A stretch of DNA of 64,000 nt from Vibrio cincinnatiensis DSM 19608 (GCF_900167345.1 NZ_FUXB01000001.1:124001-188000); one strand, 5' to 3'; counted from the stretch's first letter, positions 27,273 through 37,990 are shown. A program made the numbers and translations. The notes: generated from the letters alone by a model not told the origin.

Positions 27273-28982
27273 TTATTTTTGTGTTTTAACATGGTGCTCA
27301 TAACCAAAGATGAAACCATGATCATTAACATCAAAAATAACTTGAGTCACCGCATTTCCGCCTAATCCAGCGCTGAGATCCTCTGGTACAGATTCACCCG
27401 TCATGTCTGACACCTGTTCCATCAGTTCTAACACTCGTGGAGCATTCACGCTAAATTGGAATAAACCTTTGGCGGTCAGAGGCGAGGCTAATACACGTTG
27501 TGAGTTCGTCTCAGATCGTTCACCCGAGTAAAGGGCAAGGTGTTTATCATTCAATCGAGCTGAGAGTGGAGCCGATATTCCAGTTTCTGACTCTATGAGT
27601 GCGGAGAGATCCACGGCATCACCATTGGGCTGAAGTGCCAATTGTGATAGCTGAGGAATGAACATCTGAGCGGTTTGTAGTAATACCGCTGGGTTCTCTG
27701 CTGACAAGGTAAAGAGGAAATCGAGTTTCTCAAACTGTAGGGCAAATGGATTTTGTGTATCCAATGTCATGTCATTTAATGTGAAATGCATTCCTTTCAT
27801 TCCATTTACCATACTCGCACCAAGGCTTAGCATCATGGATGGGTTGTCTTCTCCCATATCTTGCTGGATTTCCGACAGCCATTCACATTGATAAGTGGGC
27901 TGTTGTAGATCTTGCCAAATCATATTGATTGCAGGTGCTAATTTTTCAACATCCAATCCAAAGCCTACTTCAAAAATGCTGTCTTGTGCGGTCATTTGAG
28001 GCATGAATCCTCGGATTGATTTGAGCGCATTCAGAATGACTCGGTTATGACTTTCTACGACCACTTTCCCATCAACACTTGCTTGTCCATCTTGAGCAAG
28101 ATAACGCGCGAATGAAACCGTTCTTGGCCAATGACCTGCGATGGTTGCTAACTCACTTTGGCAGCTCGGTTGGCGAATTTCTTCAATAAAGGGTTCTGGC
28201 GAGAGCTGTTGTAGCCTATCAATTTGCTGGGCCAGTAGATTACTGGCAGGCTGGGTAAAACCCTTAACCACTTCTTGGTGATCAAGGTAACCATAAGCCG
28301 TGTATTGCTTGCCATATTTACTTTTCAGGGCGGTTAGAATATTGCTGTCAGCAAAAGCCTTCTGAGGTTTGTCGATACCTAATGCCAATTTCAGCGGATT
28401 AACGTCTTGAAATAGAGGGACGTCAAGGGTAAAGGTGGCTATATTGCCATCGACAGCAATAACAAGACCGATATCTTCGGCATCTTCATGACTTAGCTTA
28501 TAGCGACGATATTCAATATCATCCTGTTTGCCGAGCTGGTGAGAGGCTCCCGTCTCTTGCTCAGTTTTATCAATGGTGTTCCAGAATGCGTCGGTATTCT
28601 CGAGTTCTATCTTATAGACAGGGATCATACCTAAGGTATAAAAAACAGGTTTTACTTTATCAGGTGCACCTAAATACGCTTTCAGCGCCTGTTTATCAGT
28701 CGCGCTTTGTATGTAGCCTTCTAAGTAAGCAACAAGAAAATCTTGTTCTGGGGTCAGTTCTATACCAGTAAATAGATCATACAAACTTTCCTCAGAGGCG
28801 CCCATGGCATTGACATATTCAAAGTGATCATAGGCTTCTGTTTGCACTACCACCAATGGTGAGTCTGCGGGGATCAAGGAAAATAGTGGATCAGATGGAA
28901 CGTTCGAACCCGAGCTATAATAGTAGCCACCCACTGCGACGGCAGCGACCGCTGAGGCAAGTAATAGTTTTTTCACTAGCAA
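27273..28982 (-). CDS. Periplasmic or membrane-anchored protein of unknown function
   Basis: I do not recognise a named family with certainty. The 569-residue product has an N-terminal hydrophobic segment (LLLASAVAAVAVGGYYY at 6-22) that is either a signal peptide or an anchor, then a long soluble acidic body. The motif FSLIPADSPLVVVQTEA just after it recalls DUF3352-like proteins, a loose guess. Four cysteines are present, including one in RQPSCQSEL and one in YQCEWL, so a disulfide in the periplasm is possible. It lies upstream of cydC on the same strand by 36 bases beyond the leader gap, but no shared task is evident. It has a 290-base gap upstream of cydDC and its own terminator. Confidence 0.7.
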   Translation of the reverse strand: MLVKKLLLASAVAAVAVGGYYYSSGSNVPSDPLFSLIPADSPLVVVQTEAYDHFEYVNAMGASEESLYDLFTGIELTPEQDFLVAYLEGYIQSATDKQALKAYLGAPDKVKPVFYTLGMIPVYKIELENTDAFWNTIDKTEQETGASHQLGKQDDIEYRRYKLSHEDAEDIGLVIAVDGNIATFTLDVPLFQDVNPLKLALGIDKPQKAFADSNILTALKSKYGKQYTAYGYLDHQEVVKGFTQPASNLLAQQIDRLQQLSPEPFIEEIRQPSCQSELATIAGHWPRTVSFARYLAQDGQASVDGKVVVESHNRVILNALKSIRGFMPQMTAQDSIFEVGFGLDVEKLAPAINMIWQDLQQPTYQCEWLSEIQQDMGEDNPSMMLSLGASMVNGMKGMHFTLNDMTLDTQNPFALQFEKLDFLFTLSAENPAVLLQTAQMFIPQLSQLALQPNGDAVDLSALIESETGISAPLSARLNDKHLALYSGERSETNSQRVLASPLTAKGLFQFSVNAPRVLELMEQVSDMTGESVPEDLSAGLGGNAVTQVIFDVNDHGFIFGYEHHVKTQK

Positions 28983-29192
28983 CTCCGTTTTTTTATCTCT
29001 TAATCCTTAGATAAAGAGTTTTTGTTGTAATTGAATCAATAAAGGTTATATCCATTACCATAGATGAGATGTAAAAAATAATGGCTATAGGGAAGGTATC
29101 ATATATAAATAAACAACGAGATCAATGTGTTATTTATATCTTTGCTACATGCTGGGGGAGAATCGGGAGGTTCGTTCCTTTTCTGCCGATAA

Positions 29193-29221
29193 GCTCCCGG
29201 CAACGTTTTCTTGCCAAGAGC
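29193..29221 (-). terminator. Possible hairpin after cydC
   Basis: On the minus strand GCTC-TT-GGCAA/TTGCC-GG-GAGC can form a stem with a small internal bulge, 16 bases after the cydC stop. No T-run follows, so it may be an RNA-stabilising hairpin rather than a true terminator. Confidence 0.35.
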
Positions 29222-29236
29222 CACACGAGGAAAGGG

Positions 29237-30958
29237 TTATAAGGTCTGGTACAATTGATGGTAGCGGCCTTGCTGAGCAAGTAGCGTTGAGTGATTGCCT
29301 TGCTCCACGATTTCTCCTTGATCAATCAAACAAATCGTATCCATGGATTCTAAGTCGACCAATCGATGGGTAATAAAAATGACCGTTTTATCAGCAAAGT
29401 GTGTTTGCAGTAATGCCATGATTTGCTGCTCAGTCTGTTTATCTAGCCCTTCGGTTGGTTCATCCAGTAATAAAATTGGGCCATTATGTAATAAGGCTCT
29501 TGCGATACCAATACGACGTTTTTCTCCACCAGAAAGTTGACGGCCTCCATCTCCTAACCAAGTGTTTAAGCCTGAGCCATCGAGTAATTTACTCAAGCCG
29601 ACATGGGTAAGTATTTGACAAAGTTCACTCTCTTGCGCGTGAGGTTTTGCCATCAGCAGGTTATCGCGTAGGCTGCCGTTTAGAATATCGACACGTTGGC
29701 TAACCACACTGATTGCGGAACGTAAGTCACTTTCTTTCCACGCGGGCAAATGAGTGCCTCCCAATGTAATTTTCCCTTGTTGCACATCCCAATAACGGCA
29801 TAAAAGTTGGATTAAGGTGGACTTCCCTGAGCCAGTTTGCCCCACAATCGCTACTTTCTTTCCCGCAGGAACGGTCAGGTTAACGTGGTTTAATACCTTT
29901 TGTTGGCTGTCTGGGTAATGGAAAGATACCTTATCAAAACAGATATCATATTGATTAGAATGTGAGGTTGGTTGTTGAGAAAAAACGACCTCAGGCTCGG
30001 TGAGGATAATCTCATTTAAACGTCGAGCGGAGGTTAAGGTTTGCCCTAGGTGCTGGAAGGCCCCTGCAATGGGCATAAGTAGTTCAACACTCGCCATGGT
30101 CGCAAAAGCGATTAAGGCAATCATTGGGTCGGGTGCTTGGCCATTCACTCCATCAGCCGCCAGCCAAAGCATCAATACCAGAGCCCAACCATTTGCAAGC
30201 AGTAATAGGGCTTGAGCTAAGCCAGTAAAATGAGCATTGATTTTTTGGTTGTACAGTAATTTATCCTGTGCTGTAAAAACGGCTTTTCTATAGTGAGCTT
30301 CTGCCCCAAAAATAACCAGTTCACTGTAGCCTTGTAACCAATCTAAAGCTGCAATACGCATTTGAGCTTTGTGTTGAGTTAAACCTTGCCCGTTATTTTT
30401 CCCCAATAGATAAAAGACGGGAGGCCAGATAACTAATAAGCTGAGTAATATCCCACCGAGTATCAGCCCTAAGGTAAAATCAAACCAGCAGATCAAGGCA
30501 GTTAACGCTGCAATTCCTAAAACACCAATGGTCACAGGGCTAACTAGACGCAAGTAAACATGATCCATCGCATCAATGTCGGCCACAAGGCGATTTAATA
30601 GATCAGCATCACGTAGGTTCGAGATTCGACCTGGAATTAATGGGGCCAATTTTTTGAAAAAGAAAACCCGAAGATCCGTCAACAATTTGAACGTGGCGTT
30701 ATGGCTGACGACTCGTTCTCCCCAGCGCCCAGCGGTGCGTTGCATAGCAAAACCACGAACAAAAGCACCAGGAAGCATGTAGTTGAATGTTTCTCGTGCA
30801 ATGGTTAACCCAGCAACGGCCGCGGCCGATAGAAACCAGCCAGAAAGTGTGAGCAAGCCCATGGACGCTCCGAGAGTTAAAAATCCTAGCAACATGCCAA
30901 GCGATAGGCCAAACCAATGTTTTTTATACAGTTTGAGGTAGGGTAGTAAATCACGCAT
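29237..30958 (-). CDS. cydC: Thiol/heme ABC exporter subunit CydC
   Basis: CydC is one half of the CydDC exporter, which moves glutathione, cysteine or heme-related cargo to the periplasm and is required for cytochrome bd assembly. The 573-residue protein has six membrane helices in the first 320 residues, then an ATPase domain with Walker A GQTGSGKST near 372, signature LSGGEKRRIG near 470 and Walker B ILLLDEPTEGLD near 495. The start overlaps the end of cydD by eight bases, so the two are translationally coupled. Confidence 0.96.
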   Translation of the reverse strand: MRDLLPYLKLYKKHWFGLSLGMLLGFLTLGASMGLLTLSGWFLSAAAVAGLTIARETFNYMLPGAFVRGFAMQRTAGRWGERVVSHNATFKLLTDLRVFFFKKLAPLIPGRISNLRDADLLNRLVADIDAMDHVYLRLVSPVTIGVLGIAALTALICWFDFTLGLILGGILLSLLVIWPPVFYLLGKNNGQGLTQHKAQMRIAALDWLQGYSELVIFGAEAHYRKAVFTAQDKLLYNQKINAHFTGLAQALLLLANGWALVLMLWLAADGVNGQAPDPMIALIAFATMASVELLMPIAGAFQHLGQTLTSARRLNEIILTEPEVVFSQQPTSHSNQYDICFDKVSFHYPDSQQKVLNHVNLTVPAGKKVAIVGQTGSGKSTLIQLLCRYWDVQQGKITLGGTHLPAWKESDLRSAISVVSQRVDILNGSLRDNLLMAKPHAQESELCQILTHVGLSKLLDGSGLNTWLGDGGRQLSGGEKRRIGIARALLHNGPILLLDEPTEGLDKQTEQQIMALLQTHFADKTVIFITHRLVDLESMDTICLIDQGEIVEQGNHSTLLAQQGRYHQLYQTL

Positions 30959-32738
30959 CTAAATTCCCCTTATCTGTTTCTTTTCTTGTTTGGCTCGCCG
31001 TTAACATGGAAGCAAACAGCCCGGTTTGCTGACTGAGCTGAGTAAAATTTCCTACTTGTACAAGCTGGCCATCTTGCATTACTAATATTTGATCTACTGA
31101 GCGAAGGGGCTCAAGTTGGTGGGTCACCAGCAGCGCTGTTTTATGGGCGATTTGCTTATCTAAGCTACGCATCACTAAGCGTTCACTTCGGGCATCTAAG
31201 CTGGCAGTGGGTTCATCCAGCAGCCAGAACATACCATCTTGAATCATCGCTCTTGCTAAGGCGAGACGCTGCGCTTGACCAACGGATAGCCCTCCGGATC
31301 GATCACTGATGGAGTAATCCAAGCCATGATGATTGACAAATTCACTAGCAAAAGCCTCTTCTAACACTTGTTGTAGCTGTTGATCATCAATTTGAGGTCT
31401 TCCAAGCGTGACATTGTCACGTATACTGCCGTGCAGTAATAGTGGATTCTGTCCTATCCAACTGATGAGTGAACGCCAAGTATGATGATCACATTGATTT
31501 AACTCTACACCATTAATGGTTAGGCTTCCTTGATAAGGCATAAAGCCAAGAATGGCATTTACTAGGCTAGTTTTACCCGCCCCACTGGGCCCGACCAATG
31601 CAGTCGTTTGCCCTCTGGATAAGGTAAAAGAGACGGGGCCAACAAGTGGATGCCCTTTGGGGCTAAATACGCACAGATCTTGAGCAATAATCTCAATGGG
31701 CTCTTGATTATTCAGTACCTGACTACCTGAACGTACTTTCTCAATATCAATGGCTAAAAAATCGACAATACTTTCAGCCGCCGCTACCGCTTGTTGTTTT
31801 GCATGGTAGAAAGTGCCGAGATCACGCAGCGGTTGATAAAACTCAGGCGCAAGGATCAGCACAAACAAGCCTGCAAACAGTGTCACCCCAGCGCCATAGT
31901 GGCCAAAGTTCAACTCTCCAATAAAGCTAAAGCCAAAATAAACTGCAGTGATAGCAATGGAAATTGAGGTAAAAAACTCTAATACAGCGGAAGAGAGGAA
32001 AGCGATACGTAATACATCCATCGTTCGTTTACGAAACACTTCGGATGCACCGCGCATTTGTTCGGTTTCCGCTTGGGTTCGGTCAAACAGTCGAATCGTC
32101 GTCATTGACTGTAAACGGTCATAAAAGTGACCAGATAAACGTTGTAGAGCCTTAAAGTTTTTACGACTGGCATCTGCGGCTTTAATCCCAACTAATGCCA
32201 TGAAAAAAGGGACTAATGGCGCGGTGATCAAGAAGATTAACCCCGCAGCCCAGTTGACAGGAAAAACGACCACTAAAATGATAAACGGAATCAACACTGC
32301 CAGTGACATTTGTGGCAAGTAGCGAGCAAAAAAGTCGTGCATATCTTCGACTTGCTCAAGCGTTAAGGTAGCCCAAGCGCCTGCGGGTTTACCTTTAATG
32401 TAAGCGGGACCTAGTGTGCGTAACTTATCAAAAATCAGTTGCCGGATGTAGACTCGAATCTCTTTTCCGGCGTGAAAACCTGCAATTTCTCTGCCCCATG
32501 AGCAACCTGAGCGCAACGCCACCATGATAGCTAACCCTGCAAATTGAGGGATGAGAGTGTGTTTATCCACCTGTTCGATGATTAACTGGTGAAGAATTGT
32601 GGCGATAAACGCGGCTTGAGCGAGCAATAATAGGCTTGATATAACCCCTAACCCAATGGCAAATATAAGCCAGCGTTTGGCTCGTTTACTTTGCTGTTTG
32701 AGCCATATATTGAGGCTACGTTGCTTTTTCTTATCCAT
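30951..32738 (-). CDS. cydD: Thiol/heme ABC exporter subunit CydD
   Basis: CydD is the partner of CydC. The 595-residue protein has membrane helices to about 330 and an ATPase domain with Walker A GPSGAGKTS near 381, signature LSVGQAQRLAL near 482 and Walker B MFWLLDEPTASLD near 505. The start MDKKKQRSLNIWLKQQSKRAK is rich in Lys and Arg, as usual. It follows trxB on the same strand but a terminator lies between, so cydDC probably has its own promoter in the 110-base gap. Confidence 0.96.
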   Translation of the reverse strand: MDKKKQRSLNIWLKQQSKRAKRWLIFAIGLGVISSLLLLAQAAFIATILHQLIIEQVDKHTLIPQFAGLAIMVALRSGCSWGREIAGFHAGKEIRVYIRQLIFDKLRTLGPAYIKGKPAGAWATLTLEQVEDMHDFFARYLPQMSLAVLIPFIILVVVFPVNWAAGLIFLITAPLVPFFMALVGIKAADASRKNFKALQRLSGHFYDRLQSMTTIRLFDRTQAETEQMRGASEVFRKRTMDVLRIAFLSSAVLEFFTSISIAITAVYFGFSFIGELNFGHYGAGVTLFAGLFVLILAPEFYQPLRDLGTFYHAKQQAVAAAESIVDFLAIDIEKVRSGSQVLNNQEPIEIIAQDLCVFSPKGHPLVGPVSFTLSRGQTTALVGPSGAGKTSLVNAILGFMPYQGSLTINGVELNQCDHHTWRSLISWIGQNPLLLHGSIRDNVTLGRPQIDDQQLQQVLEEAFASEFVNHHGLDYSISDRSGGLSVGQAQRLALARAMIQDGMFWLLDEPTASLDARSERLVMRSLDKQIAHKTALLVTHQLEPLRSVDQILVMQDGQLVQVGNFTQLSQQTGLFASMLTASQTRKETDKGNLDA

Positions 32739-32790
32739 TTTGAAGGCTTATTGATAATTATTATAGGAACGGAAGTCCGCTAGTATACAA

Positions 32791-32820
32791 AAGAAAACCC
32801 AGCGGATATACCGCTGGGTT
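32791..32820 (-). terminator. Terminator between trxB and cydD
   Basis: A perfect 10-base stem AACCCAGCGG/CCGCTGGGTT has loop ATATA and, on the minus strand, runs into TTTTCTTTTG, 29 bases past the trxB stop. Confidence 0.88.
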
Positions 32821-32848
32821 AGAGAGTTGCTACCTAAGATGGCGATAC

Positions 32849-33892
<1,044 letters not shown>

Positions 33893-35248
33893 TTATTGTT
33901 CTTCAGATGAATACCCTAATGCTTTCCACTGTTGAAATAGCATATAACCCACGACCAATGAGAGGCAGATATTGGACAGAGGGACGGCGAGCCAGACACC
34001 ATTTAGCCCCCAAAATTGAGGTAAGATTAATAAAAATGGGACTTGAATGAGCATATTGCTGAGCGTGATGAAGGTCGCCTTATTACCTAGCCCAAGAGAC
34101 TGAAACCAAGTTGCGGTCAAAACAAGGAAACCATCCAAAAACATGGCACATAAAAATAGTCGCATTGCCCAGGTTGTCGTTGTAAGCAAGGCCTCATCAT
34201 TTGGTGCAATAAAGAATTGAGCAAAAAAGTTGGGTGACCATTGAATCGCCAGTACCAGTATCACGCCACTACCTAATGTAAACAAACAGGCAATTTTATA
34301 GGCGGCTTTAACTCGGTTTTTTAGGTTAGCCCCATAGTAAAAACTGCTTAAGGGCTGCATCCCTCCTGCCGTTCCTTCTGCCATCAAGTAGTAGAAAGTA
34401 ATCAAATACCCCACAATACTGTAGGCCGCTACATGAATGGCTTGTCCATAATGCAGCAATAACATGTTATGTAACACAATCGAGAAACTGACATAGAGAT
34501 ACATCAGCATACTTGATAGGCCTGTTTTAAGAATATCGAGTACTGCCGAGTTTTGCCACTGAAAGGCTGGCCAAGAAAATGGTAATTGATTGCGGCGGCT
34601 AAGGAGATAGTTCAAACAGATAACGACAGAAATACATTCCCCTATCAGTGTTGCAAATGCTGCTCCTTGTAACCCTAGCTGGAAATAACCGATGAAGAGT
34701 GCATCGAATGCGATGTTGCAAAGCGCTCCTATTGCCATAGCGATGGTGGCTAAGCGAGGGGCTCCTGCATTTCTGATTAAAAGAGGGAGGGCGATACTTC
34801 CTAATACAATGGGGGCTCCCGCCATCATCCAGTAAAGGTAATCGGTACCTTGGTCATAAGCACCGCCAGTTGCGCCTTGAAAATCCAAAAATAGGGGGCT
34901 GGAAAAATGCAATAGGAAACCTAAAGGTAAGCCAACAACCATCAATAATAAGAGAGCATGCATCAAATAGTGACTGGCTTGAGATCGTTGACCTGCCCCC
35001 ATTTTTAGTGAAGCGTGTGCGCCAGCTCCCATGCCTATCATCATTCCAAACGCGAGTAAGATGCCCACAAACGGCCAAGCGAGACTGATGGCGGCGAGAC
35101 CATCCCCACCAATGAAATGGCCAATGAAGATGCCATCCACAATTTGATATGTCCCACTCACCATTAACGCTGCAATAGAGGGTAAGGTGTAATGCCAAAA
35201 AGCTTTTCCTACGGAGGATTGTTGTAAATTTATCATGCTATTTCTCAT
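33893..35248 (-). CDS. MATE family multidrug/Na+ antiporter
   Basis: This 451-residue protein of the MATE (MOP flippase) superfamily has about 12 helices in two bundles. Typical marks are VDGIFIGHFIGGDGLAAISLAWP near the start and NAGAPRLATIAMAIGALCNIAFDALFI in the middle. It likely exports cationic drugs or metabolites against Na+ or H+, but the cargo is not readable. The gene starts directly after the marR stop, with no spacer, so the pair is an operon and the regulator probably controls the pump. An alternative Met at 35236 is possible. Confidence 0.9.
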   Translation of the reverse strand: MRNSMINLQQSSVGKAFWHYTLPSIAALMVSGTYQIVDGIFIGHFIGGDGLAAISLAWPFVGILLAFGMMIGMGAGAHASLKMGAGQRSQASHYLMHALLLLMVVGLPLGFLLHFSSPLFLDFQGATGGAYDQGTDYLYWMMAGAPIVLGSIALPLLIRNAGAPRLATIAMAIGALCNIAFDALFIGYFQLGLQGAAFATLIGECISVVICLNYLLSRRNQLPFSWPAFQWQNSAVLDILKTGLSSMLMYLYVSFSIVLHNMLLLHYGQAIHVAAYSIVGYLITFYYLMAEGTAGGMQPLSSFYYGANLKNRVKAAYKIACLFTLGSGVILVLAIQWSPNFFAQFFIAPNDEALLTTTTWAMRLFLCAMFLDGFLVLTATWFQSLGLGNKATFITLSNMLIQVPFLLILPQFWGLNGVWLAVPLSNICLSLVVGYMLFQQWKALGYSSEEQ

Positions 35249-35713
35249 TTAATAGGGGCGAGATGCGAGTTGAGGAGGCTCCATTTCCCCTAAATCTAAA
35301 TCACGGCAAGCTTTGCTCAGCAACTGTTCTAATTGCGTTAGCTCATCGTAAGTTAATGTTTGCTGAAAATGCTCAATGGCAGATTGATAGACATGGCTTT
35401 CATACTGCTGCATCACTAACATCTTTGGGCTGGGTAGCAGTCGCTGTGCTCGAGCATCTTCTGGGCAAGGTTTGCGAATGATATAGCCTTGTTTTTGCAG
35501 TTTGTTGACCATTGTACTTGCTGATGCCTTACTGACTTTCATCAGCTCAGCCAGTTCGGTTAAGCGTAGCCCTTTGTCTGAATGAGAAAGAAGCGTATAG
35601 ATATATTGTAATTCACTGCTGGTGAGATCTAAGTTGCCATTATGTTTTGCCTGTTCACGCCAGTGGTGCCATAAATGCCACTCTAACCTTTGTAGGCTGT
35701 ATCTTAAATCCAT
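35249..35713 (-). CDS. MarR family transcriptional regulator
   Basis: This 154-residue winged-helix repressor has the MarR core: SSELQYIYTLLSHSDKGLRLTELAELMKVSKASASTMVNKLQKQGYI near 30-77. MarR proteins bind DNA as dimers and usually release on binding phenolic or drug-like ligands. It precedes the MATE gene with no spacer and has an inverted repeat in its upstream gap. That layout predicts self-repression and drug-induced pump expression. Confidence 0.92.
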   Translation of the reverse strand: MDLRYSLQRLEWHLWHHWREQAKHNGNLDLTSSELQYIYTLLSHSDKGLRLTELAELMKVSKASASTMVNKLQKQGYIIRKPCPEDARAQRLLPSPKMLVMQQYESHVYQSAIEHFQQTLTYDELTQLEQLLSKACRDLDLGEMEPPQLASRPY

Positions 35714-35745
35714 AGGAAGCTGACTCTGGTGGGTTTATTTAAACT

Positions 35746-35762
35746 TTAGTTAGTCTAACTAA
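35746..35762. promoter_or_regulatory. Candidate MarR operator
   Basis: A perfect inverted repeat TTAGTTA-GTC-TAACTAA stands 33 bases upstream of the marR start. Its size and position fit a MarR-type dimer site that covers the promoter of the marR-MATE pair. Confidence 0.6.
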
Positions 35763-35905
35763 CAATATTTTTGTCTACAAGCGGTAAATTCAGATTGGGA
35801 GAGGGAATGTCGATACGGTTTTTATTTATGTCATGAGCATTCGCAAAGACTTAAACCGTCAGCCAAACACTCTCGATAGTATGTATCCGTCATCCTAGGC
35901 AAGTA

Positions 35906-35924
35906 CAGAAGAGGTGATCTTCTG
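35906..35924 (-). terminator. Possible hairpin after the DUF2797 gene
   Basis: CAGAAGA/TCTTCTG arms with a five-base loop lie 27 bases after the DUF2797 stop. No T-run follows on the minus strand, so termination is uncertain. Confidence 0.35.
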
Positions 35925-35950
35925 CTCAGAGGGTTTAGGTGGCATAACGT

Positions 35951-36778
35951 TTAATCATGGATCACTTCCACTTCATAAGCGGTAAATTTTCGAATATTGA
36001 TGACCCCACTATCAAAAATTAAATATTGCCCCTTAATACCTTGTAGTTGTCCTGTTACCCGCGGTTGTTTATCAAAATTGTGCGAGATAATTTTGCTTGG
36101 GTGTTGTTGAATCGGATACTTCATCTCTGTCGTGCTGTGGTTGATTTCTGTAACCGCATCCTCGCCAAACTGCCGTTTAATTTCGGTAATTTTTTTATCC
36201 AAAAGGGGCTTGAGTGCTTCAGCTCTTTCCACGAGAGCCAGTGGCGATCCTTCTTCTTTTAAGAGTGTCCGCCAGTTGGTCTTATCGGCAATATGTTTGG
36301 CGAGTTCAACCTCAATTAATCCAGAAATGTGACGCGTTTTGACCTGATAGATAGGTAAACCCTGCGTGGCTCCTTGATCAATCCAGCGTGTTGGAATCTG
36401 GTTATGGCGTGTAATGCCGACTTTCAAGCTAGAGGTATTAGAAAGGTAAACATAGTGATCAACCATGCAGTGAGTCTGTGCCCATTCAGGCTCTCGGCAA
36501 GTTCCTTGATCAAAATGGCACGTTTCTGGTTTCATTATGCACATGTCACAGCTGGCTAGTTTTTTCATACAAAGAAAGCAATGGCCTTGTGAATAACTTT
36601 TTTTGGTTTTCTTTCCGCAAGCACAGCAATAAATATTACCTGTATGCTGTAGGGTGAGTGTTTTGCCAATCAAGGGATTGAGATCGATAAAATGCTCACC
36701 AACGGGCAGTTGATAATGAACCTGGGTATCAAGATGGGTGCGCATTTTATGCAATACGCCGCAAACAGTGAAAGACAT
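35951..36778 (-). CDS. DUF2797 family cysteine-rich protein
   Basis: This 275-residue protein has the DUF2797 layout with a cluster of paired cysteines (IYCCACGKK, GHCFLCMKK, SCDMCIMKPETC) near 48-85 that should bind zinc, and a basic C-terminal half with RWIDQGATQGLPIYQVKTRHISGLIEVELA, which recalls GIY-YIG-like nucleases in fold hints only. Function is not known to me. The frame opens at a TTG next to sanA, but the family begins near MSFTVCGVLHKMRT, so I placed the start at 36778; the Met at 36790 is an alternative. It follows sanA and the DUF3392 gene, possibly in one transcript. Confidence 0.85.
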   Translation of the reverse strand: MSFTVCGVLHKMRTHLDTQVHYQLPVGEHFIDLNPLIGKTLTLQHTGNIYCCACGKKTKKSYSQGHCFLCMKKLASCDMCIMKPETCHFDQGTCREPEWAQTHCMVDHYVYLSNTSSLKVGITRHNQIPTRWIDQGATQGLPIYQVKTRHISGLIEVELAKHIADKTNWRTLLKEEGSPLALVERAEALKPLLDKKITEIKRQFGEDAVTEINHSTTEMKYPIQQHPSKIISHNFDKQPRVTGQLQGIKGQYLIFDSGVINIRKFTAYEVEVIHD

Positions 36779-36838
36779 GGTATGACTCATTGGGTTAAAT
36801 GCGGGTGACTCATTTTTTTGAGTCGTGAATGGTACCAA

Positions 36839-37585
36839 TTAATTTAATGGTGACTCTGATATGGGCTCTTCTATGAATTTTTCTAATATTATCGGTTCTT
36901 TAGGGCCTAAAAATTTAGGCTGAGTATCAAATAGATAAAGATCTAAAAATGCCTTGGTTCTGGCAAAGACTTCTCGCAGACGAACTTTAAAGCCAGAAGC
37001 GTTGCTTGGGCCCGGAACCGCTAGACAGGTTGCGTTAATATTATGGTGCTTAGCAATAAATAAGGCACGTTCACAGTGAAAGCGTTGAGTGATGATTAAA
37101 AAATCATCGGTATCAAAAATATGTTTAGCGCGCACAATGGAGTCGAGGGTTCTAAATCCGGCATAATCAAGATAGATGACCTCATCCGGCACCCCAGCTT
37201 TGAGTAGATCTCGCTTCATGGTCCATGGCTCGTTATATGAACGGTGAGCATTATCGCCACTGAGTAAAAAATGGGTCACTTTCTGCTGTTGGTATAGTTC
37301 AATGGCGGCATCAATTCGATGTAGGTAATAGGCATTGAGAGTCCGACCGAGATATTTACTGGTACCCAGTACAACGGCAACTTGAAAATGAGGCAGTTGC
37401 TGGGGGTTATTGATAATCTGATCTTGTGCTTTCCAACTGACCCAGCGGTCGAGGCTAAAAATGACGATCATTACCGTAAGGCTGACTAAGCCTAGAATGG
37501 TGATGCCTCTACGTAACCAAAAGCCAATTCGCAGGCGGCGAATAAGCGGAAAAATGGTTAAATTTGACGATTTTTTTGTGCCCAT
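36839..37585 (-). CDS. sanA: SanA/ElyC-YdcF family membrane protein
   Basis: This 248-residue protein has one N-terminal helix (ITILGLVSLTVMIVIFSLD near 28-46) and a DUF218 domain on the periplasmic side. Its marks are VAVVLGTSKYL, HFLLSGDNAHRSYNEP, LDYAGFRTLDSIVRA and FLIITQRFHCERALFIA. SanA is linked to envelope barrier function and vancomycin resistance at high temperature; its chemistry is unknown. It starts inside the last 28 bases of the DUF3392 gene, so the two are co-transcribed. Confidence 0.88.
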   Translation of the reverse strand: MGTKKSSNLTIFPLIRRLRIGFWLRRGITILGLVSLTVMIVIFSLDRWVSWKAQDQIINNPQQLPHFQVAVVLGTSKYLGRTLNAYYLHRIDAAIELYQQQKVTHFLLSGDNAHRSYNEPWTMKRDLLKAGVPDEVIYLDYAGFRTLDSIVRAKHIFDTDDFLIITQRFHCERALFIAKHHNINATCLAVPGPSNASGFKVRLREVFARTKAFLDLYLFDTQPKFLGPKEPIILEKFIEEPISESPLN

Positions 37586-37881
37586 AGGCCTATCACGACA
37601 AAGCTGATGATAACAATGCTAAACATCATGCCTCGCTCTAAATGAGAAAGTGTCCGAGTTAAGTAAGGGCTCGCCTTAACAATGATTAATCCATAACCAA
37701 ATGCGTTGATAGCAATAAAGGCCAGTGTTCTCAGAATAAAGTGTTGATTTAACATTATCCGACGTAACAGGGCATTAATTTCTCCACCCAGCATGACCAG
37801 TAAACAGGCAATGAGTGCCATTGAAATCTCAGCAAGGTAAGGGGCGATATAGTGGCCAGCAGGGGCAAAAAAACTCAGCAT
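37558..37881 (-). CDS. DUF3392 family inner-membrane protein
   Basis: The 107-residue product has three or four helices and the family marks APAGHYIAPYLAEI, RTLAFIAINAFGYGLIIVKASPYL and a final VVIGLWAQKNRQI. The function is unknown. Its 3' end overlaps sanA by 28 bases. The maeA terminator is just upstream, so this gene should start a new transcript that runs on through sanA. Confidence 0.88.
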   Translation of the reverse strand: MLSFFAPAGHYIAPYLAEISMALIACLLVMLGGEINALLRRIMLNQHFILRTLAFIAINAFGYGLIIVKASPYLTRTLSHLERGMMFSIVIISFVVIGLWAQKNRQI

Positions 37882-37893
37882 ATCTGTGCTCTA

Positions 37894-37920
37894 GTAACAA
37901 AAGCCCCAAACAGGGGCTTA
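37894..37920 (-). terminator. Terminator of maeA
   Basis: On the minus strand AAGCCCC/GGGGCTT with loop TGTTT is followed by TTGTTAC. Upstream of it a longer stem-loop (GGTGAGAG/CTCTCACC, 37935-37969) stands between the maeA stop and this hairpin and may protect the 3' end. Confidence 0.75.
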
Positions 37921-37990
37921 TCTCTATTTTTCATGGTGAGAGGGAGCCTACTTGGCTGACTCTCTCACCTTTTAACGGGCTGTAATCCAA

